From the NCBI GenBank assembly GCA_019155205.2, contig JAHNZQ020003149.1, forward strand, positions 52,575-116,574: DNA of 64,000 nucleotides. The letters run 5' to 3'. Of the stretch, positions 60,067 to 64,000 are shown piece by piece. Both the position numbers and the translations under genes were made by a program. Position 1 is the first letter of the stretch, and each line of letters opens with the position of its first letter. The notes under the pieces are model-generated. The model saw nothing but the letters and a program-made list of their open reading frames with translations, was not told the DNA's origin and did not search any database. This stretch comes from Gracilaria vermiculophylla (taxonomy: Eukaryota; Rhodophyta; Florideophyceae; Gracilariales; Gracilariaceae).

Positions 60067-61416
60067 CTATGTGTCTTGAGAGTCATCCTCTTTCACAGCT
60101 GAACTTGATTCATTGAATCTCTTCATAAACTCATCGTACTTGCGCTGCTCCTCCGCTTCGTCGTAGTACTCCCCCCTCATCTTTGCAAGTCGAACAGCAT
60201 GGTGATCCGGAAATACAGAAGGGTTCGGTTCAAGTTTTGCGGCACCCGCCGGGGGTTCCTCTTCATCAAATCCGGGCGATGATCCAAAATCGGGTTCACC
60301 TCGAATATCCTTTGAAAGCTGAGCAATCTGTTGATCTTGATCACGTCTAGTTTCTTCTGCTTTGGCTCGTTTCCTCGCTTCCACACACGGGCGGTACTCT
60401 TGTTCGTATTCTAACGCAGCTTCTTCGATACATTGCACCAACTGCTCCATGCCATCACCGGTTTGAGCGCTGACCCCCACACTGCGAAGGGTGTTATAGA
60501 ACTCCTCCAAAGCTTGCGCCATGCTTCTCGCCAGCGTGCCCAGAAAGTTGTTCTCCTTGAGACTTTTCTCTAACTGTGTGAAATCTCGCATCCAAGCCTG
60601 TGCAAAGTCGCAACTCTTCGCGTCGGTCTTGTTGAAGACGATGATCATTGGCAGTCGGGTTTTGTACATGATGGAACAAGCGTAAAGCATATTACTGACA
60701 AAAGTCATAGTGTTCTCGCACCTGGTGGTGTCAATAACGAAGAGAACGACGGTCGGAAGCGTGACACCCAGTGCATCAGTGATGATGGTTCCAGACGCAG
60801 ACCAGGTGAAGGTCTCAATTTGGCCTGGAGTATCAATGATAACGGCACGACTCTCAGGCGCACGCTTTTCAATCAGAGTGAGCACCTGATCGAAGCGCGT
60901 GGCATACAAATTGAGGGACGTAATAATGGCACCGTTCGGGCCCAGAGAGTACTGACTCATCACTTGCTTGTATTTAATGGTATCCCGAATGTCAATGTTT
61001 GGCTCGTACGGCAGTTCGTAAACAGCCGGGTCCAAATTGATGATATATGCACCGTCTCCTGAAAGTGGCTGGTGAGAAGGTGTGTGGGACTGTGGAGGGC
61101 GAGCTGGCGACTTGTCTGGGGCAACTGACGCAGACTGCTGAAGATTGAGTGATTGCATGGCGTCGACTATTTTGCGATTAAGCTCACGCTCATCTTCGGA
61201 CTGGTGCTCTTCGGCATTCGCCTGTGAGTTGTCGGAAAGATCATCTCCTTCCAACCAGGCTGCCAACGCATCGACCAACGTGGTTTTGCCGGACCCCGCC
61301 ATGCCAAGTACGAGGCAGACGGGCGTGAATATGCGACCGGCATGGTGCGTCTCGCCAGAGTCGCGCGGGGAGTGGGGCGCGCGGGGCGCAGCAGAAGACT
61401 GTTGAGACTCTGCCAT
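60067..61416 (-). CDS. GPN1: GPN-loop GTPase 1 (Npa3/XAB1)
   Basis: Protein of 449 aa. P-loop GMAGSGKTT at residues 38-46, the family-defining Gly-Pro-Asn insertion in [15 protein letters not shown], the G3 region [14 protein letters not shown], and NKTD ([16 protein letters not shown]). A charged C-terminal tail ([11 protein letters not shown]) is typical of GPN1. The protein acts with GPN2 and GPN3 in nuclear import and assembly of RNA polymerase II. An insertion of about 60 residues, acidic then Pro-rich, lies between the P-loop and the GPN motif. The frame is open to 61755 without ATG in frame before 61416, so the start is the first ATG. It is head-to-head with CDC6. Confidence 0.92.
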   Translation of the reverse strand: MAESQQSSAAPRAPHSPRDSGETHHAGRIFTPVCLVLGMAGSGKTTLVDALAAWLEGDDLSDNSQANAEEHQSEDERELNRKIVDAMQSLNLQQSASVAPDKSPARPPQSHTPSHQPLSGDGAYIINLDPAVYELPYEPNIDIRDTIKYKQVMSQYSLGPNGAIITSLNLYATRFDQVLTLIEKRAPESRAVIIDTPGQIETFTWSASGTIITDALGVTLPTVVLFVIDTTRCENTMTFVSNMLYACSIMYKTRLPMIIVFNKTDAKSCDFAQAWMRDFTQLEKSLKENNFLGTLARSMAQALEEFYNTLRSVGVSAQTGDGMEQLVQCIEEAALEYEQEYRPCVEARKRAKAEETRRDQDQQIAQLSKDIRGEPDFGSSPGFDEEEPPAGAAKLEPNPSVFPDHHAVRLAKMRGEYYDEAEEQRKYDEFMKRFNESSSAVKEDDSQDT

Positions 61417-61613
61417 CGTCAACTCATCGTCAAATCCGAGCGTCGAGCATGTCGGACGGTCAGCGGCCGTGGTTAGGTACGCGTCGGAACGCAACGCAGC
61501 CTCCTTACAGTTGCGGTTCGTGTGCGGAAGCTGACAGTCCGAGAAGGCTGGCGTCGGGCCCGCCTCGCATCGAGCTGCGGGCGGCTTACAGCCACAGGTG
61601 CAGAAAAGCAACC

Positions 61614-61800
61614 TGGCGCCAAATGGATCACTGCGCGCGGCGGCAGGCGCCGGTCGGTGTGTTGCGCTCGCGCCCGCGGCGAGCAGTCTTTGGCGCCAAA
61701 GGAGGCTGCTCGCGCTCGCGACCTGACTCCCGCCAAAAAGCGAGCGGCTTCGCACATGACGCCCGCCAGCGTCCGACTACGCGCCTGCTGTGGATATATA
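61614..61800. promoter_or_regulatory. Shared GPN1/CDC6 promoter with three E2F-type sites and a TATA box
   Basis: TGGCGCCAAA at 61614-61623; TTTGGCGCCAAA at 61689-61700, inside a 14-bp perfect palindrome; TCCCGCCAAAAAG at 61728-61740. All match the E2F/DP consensus TTTSSCGC on one or both strands. TATATA at 61795-61800 is 96 bases before the CDC6 ATG. E2F control of CDC6 at G1/S is established in animals and plants; here it is inferred. Confidence 0.65.
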
Positions 61801-61895
61801 GCGTCGGAGTCGTACCGGATGCTTGATGAGTTGGGTGGCGCGACGCTTGCGCTGCCAGCCTGCCCGCTTTGTTCGTTGCTTGCCTCTCCTTGCTC

Positions 61896-63410
61896 ATGAC
61901 GCGCGCTATTGCTTCCCGCAGGCGCTCCGCGCGCTTGCTGCGCAATGCCTCCGCCCCTGAGGATCCGCGCTGCATCCCGCTCACCGTCGGCCGTGTGCGC
62001 AAGCGACGCTGCTCTGTCGCCATTCGGCAAAAGCCCATGTCCGCCTGCCTTTCTCCGTCTAAAACCATCGCAACCCATCCAGATTCTGCTGGCCTGTACA
62101 CGCTCCCTACCTCGCCCTGCTCGCTACACGTCGATGACTCCCTGACGGACGATTTGCACGAGGAAAAGGTGTTGCCAGTGCCTGAGAGTACCGTGAATGC
62201 CATGTCCTTATCTTTCGAACCGTGCGGCCTTCCTCTCGGTAGGGAGAAAGAGGCCGACACCCTCATCTGCTTGCTACGTCAATCACTCATGCCCGACCAT
62301 CCTTCAAAGTCTGTTTATATTTGTGGCACTCCTGGCACAGGCAAAACGTTCACGGTCACCAAGGTGATCAACTTCCTTCGCACCTCGCACAACTCACCAG
62401 GTGTTGACCTCACGTCCGAGTCTGAAGCACCTCCACCGCACGCCACGCAACTGTCTTGCACTGGTTTCGAGCACGTTTGGGTCAATTGTGCCAATCTACA
62501 GCAATCAGCACATCTGTACGATCGAATCGCGTCTTGCCTCAACTTACCCACCTCGGATGTTTCCGCTCGCACAGCTATCCACGATTACGTTTCCTCTGCA
62601 GACCAGCCCGTGGTAGTCGTGCTGGACGAGGTAGACTTTCTAACCTCACGCGATCAAATGCTGTTGTACACCGCCTTTGAGTGGCCTCATCTCCCGTCGT
62701 CAAAGTTTACCGTAATTGGCATTGCAAATTCGATGGACTTACCTGTGCGTTTGCTTCCATGGCTGCGTGCGGCTGGATGCATGCCTTCTGTCATCCCGTT
62801 TAAGCCGTACACCTCGGATGTGCTGCAATCCATTGTGAAACAGCGGCTGCAAGCGGGCGGTTCAAGTGCTTTGGATCAGATTGCCGTGTCTCTTGCGGCG
62901 AAGAAGGTTGCTGCGGCTTCGGGCGATGCACGTCTCATGCTCGATGTCTGTAGTGAGACACAGAATCGCTTGTGCGAAACACCAGGCGCGAAGCCAATTT
63001 CCCTGGTTGCTGCAATAATTGACAGAAGAGGTGGTCTCTCGGCTGCGGTGGACACAATCAGACAGCTACCGCGCCAGCAGCAAATTGCGTTGTGCGTGGC
63101 TGCAAACGCGACCATGACCCTTGGATCTGCAAAATCCAAAAAGAAGGCGACTCTCGGTGGTTTGTATGACGCGTTTGTGAGCATGTGTGAAAAGGTTCAT
63201 GTCTCGCGATTATCGTTTTCGGATTTCGCTGACATTTGTTGCAATGCCTTGGCTCACCATGGATTGCTTGATGTTCCAGTAGGCAGGGGGCGGGGCGCCA
63301 AGTCAGTTAGAACGCTTCGTGGAAGAGCCGTTCGATTGAAGGTACCAGTTGATGATGTCAGGACCGGAGTTGCCGACAGAGGTTTCTTGCCTTTCTTAGT
63401 GAAGACTTAG
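61896..63410 (+). CDS. CDC6: CDC6-type AAA+ replication licensing factor
   Basis: Protein of 504 aa. The N-terminal 100 residues are basic, with Arg/Ser patches and several SP/TP sites possible for CDK control. Walker A GTPGTGKT is at 144-151, Walker B VVVLDEVDFL near 240 and sensor 1 IGIANSMDLP. The segment LYTAFEWPHLPSSKFTVIGI matches CDC6 (LYTLFEWP) better than ORC1, and no BAH domain is present. The C-terminus is a winged helix. It loads MCM2-7 with ORC and CDT1 at origins. The frame begins at 61869 without ATG; the ATG at 61896 is used. GC-rich relative to the window average. Confidence 0.85.
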   Translation: MTRAIASRRRSARLLRNASAPEDPRCIPLTVGRVRKRRCSVAIRQKPMSACLSPSKTIATHPDSAGLYTLPTSPCSLHVDDSLTDDLHEEKVLPVPESTVNAMSLSFEPCGLPLGREKEADTLICLLRQSLMPDHPSKSVYICGTPGTGKTFTVTKVINFLRTSHNSPGVDLTSESEAPPPHATQLSCTGFEHVWVNCANLQQSAHLYDRIASCLNLPTSDVSARTAIHDYVSSADQPVVVVLDEVDFLTSRDQMLLYTAFEWPHLPSSKFTVIGIANSMDLPVRLLPWLRAAGCMPSVIPFKPYTSDVLQSIVKQRLQAGGSSALDQIAVSLAAKKVAAASGDARLMLDVCSETQNRLCETPGAKPISLVAAIIDRRGGLSAAVDTIRQLPRQQQIALCVAANATMTLGSAKSKKKATLGGLYDAFVSMCEKVHVSRLSFSDFADICCNALAHHGLLDVPVGRGRGAKSVRTLRGRAVRLKVPVDDVRTGVADRGFLPFLVKT

Positions 63411-64000
63411 GCTTCAGGGGAACATGGTAGTGTAAATAACTGGCTTTAGAGTGGCGTCTTTGTAACTTCTTAGACCTGTTAGCTGAATCAGATGACGATC
63501 AGCTCGTAAAACTAACAGAAGTCGAACATATACCTTCCCCGTTTCCACGCTGCGCAAAGAAATTCTGTCCCTTAGCAACCGTTGTCATTTGAGTATCTCG
63601 ACGACAGATGCAGGTTTGTTCTTGAGCTCAGCATGTTCAGATTTCAGCGCTTACTGGCTGCATAAACCGCGATTCCTCGTCCTCGCGAAGGCGGCATATG
63701 GCATTGAAAAATGGCTAGCAGATATAGGCCAATGGCCCGAATACAAGTATCCAACAAGATTTATTGTAGCCACCTATTCTCTGGATTTTGCTTTCGTTTT
63801 CGCATCCTTTGTTCATTCGGAACGATCGTTTTTTACCTCTACAAGAACAGCTGTCCGTGCTTGGCACTGAGCATTTTCGTCGAAACTCTCGTCGCAGTGC
63901 TAGAAAGAAAAGCGTAGTATTTCGACCTGAACCTCTACACCCGGTGATTCTTCTAACATCTCGCAGTCGAACCAAGCCGATAAGGAATCACGCTTTCAAC
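63411..64000. other. Right end, no gene seen
   Basis: 3' flank of CDC6. Short frames at 63589-63975 show no family resemblance; a gene running off the window cannot be excluded. Confidence 0.4.

Noticed and set aside
61417..61755. 113-codon upstream extension of the GPN1 frame
   Set aside because: It has no ATG, is GC-driven, and overlaps two E2F-type sites (61614-61700) in the shared promoter.
61473..62266. Antisense frames across the start of CDC6
   Set aside because: They are compositional shadows in GC-rich DNA, with no recognisable protein.

Overview
The window is 64 kb of nuclear DNA from a eukaryote, most probably a red alga of the florideophyte (Chondrus-like) kind. The genes are densely packed on both strands. 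Nearly all large genes are single open frames without introns. Several start codons sit 50-130 bases downstream of a good TATA box. The protein set is eukaryotic (NUP98, RbBP5, DHX16, CDC6, GPN1, ALG13, V-ATPase e) and includes plant-type pieces (COX5C, plant-style NDUFS5, a LURP-one protein, PPDK). The assignment to red algae is an inference from this style, not from a marker gene.

Layout. 0-1.2 kb: a decayed gene with three 99-bp in-frame repeats. 1.9-20.3 kb: mostly secreted proteins (FG-GAP/UnbV protein, SIMPL protein, DhlA-type dehalogenase, glucose/sorbosone dehydrogenase-like protein, Ser/Thr/Pro-rich wall-type protein), with PPDK and a LURP-one protein among them. At 10.2-11.1 kb lies copy A of an AT-rich non-coding repeat. 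21-29 kb: RbBP5, V-ATPase e, a 57-aa spliced orphan and a 1,076-aa coiled-coil orphan. 29.6-30.6 kb: copy B of the repeat. 31.8-48.6 kb: a housekeeping block (NDUFS5, polyprenyl diphosphate synthase, peptidyl-tRNA hydrolase, GALT, DHX16/Prp2, a bZIP factor, ALG13, D-lactate dehydrogenase, a GT29-like transferase, NUP98). 49 kb: an 81-base C homopolymer inside a 20-bp minisatellite. 50.9-55 kb: an AT-rich, gene-poor stretch with remains of protein kinases and one small orphan. 55.7-63.4 kb: COX5C, a CBM48-TPR protein, GPN1 and CDC6; GPN1 and CDC6 share a promoter carrying three E2F-type sites.

Four very small genes (V-ATPase e, a 57-aa orphan, NDUFS5, COX5C) each contain one short GT-AG intron and were assembled by hand from the sequence. 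The larger genes appear uninterrupted. Several genes form head-to-head pairs that probably share promoters: polyprenyl synthase/PTH, GALT/DHX16, bZIP/ALG13 and GPN1/CDC6. There is no operon-like functional grouping. The clearest oddities are the diverged non-coding repeat pair with a conserved hairpin, a NUP98 that ends exactly at the autoproteolysis site, a CBM48-TPR fusion, a sialyltransferase-like enzyme, a secreted DhlA-type dehalogenase and a kinase plus EF-hand pseudogene.
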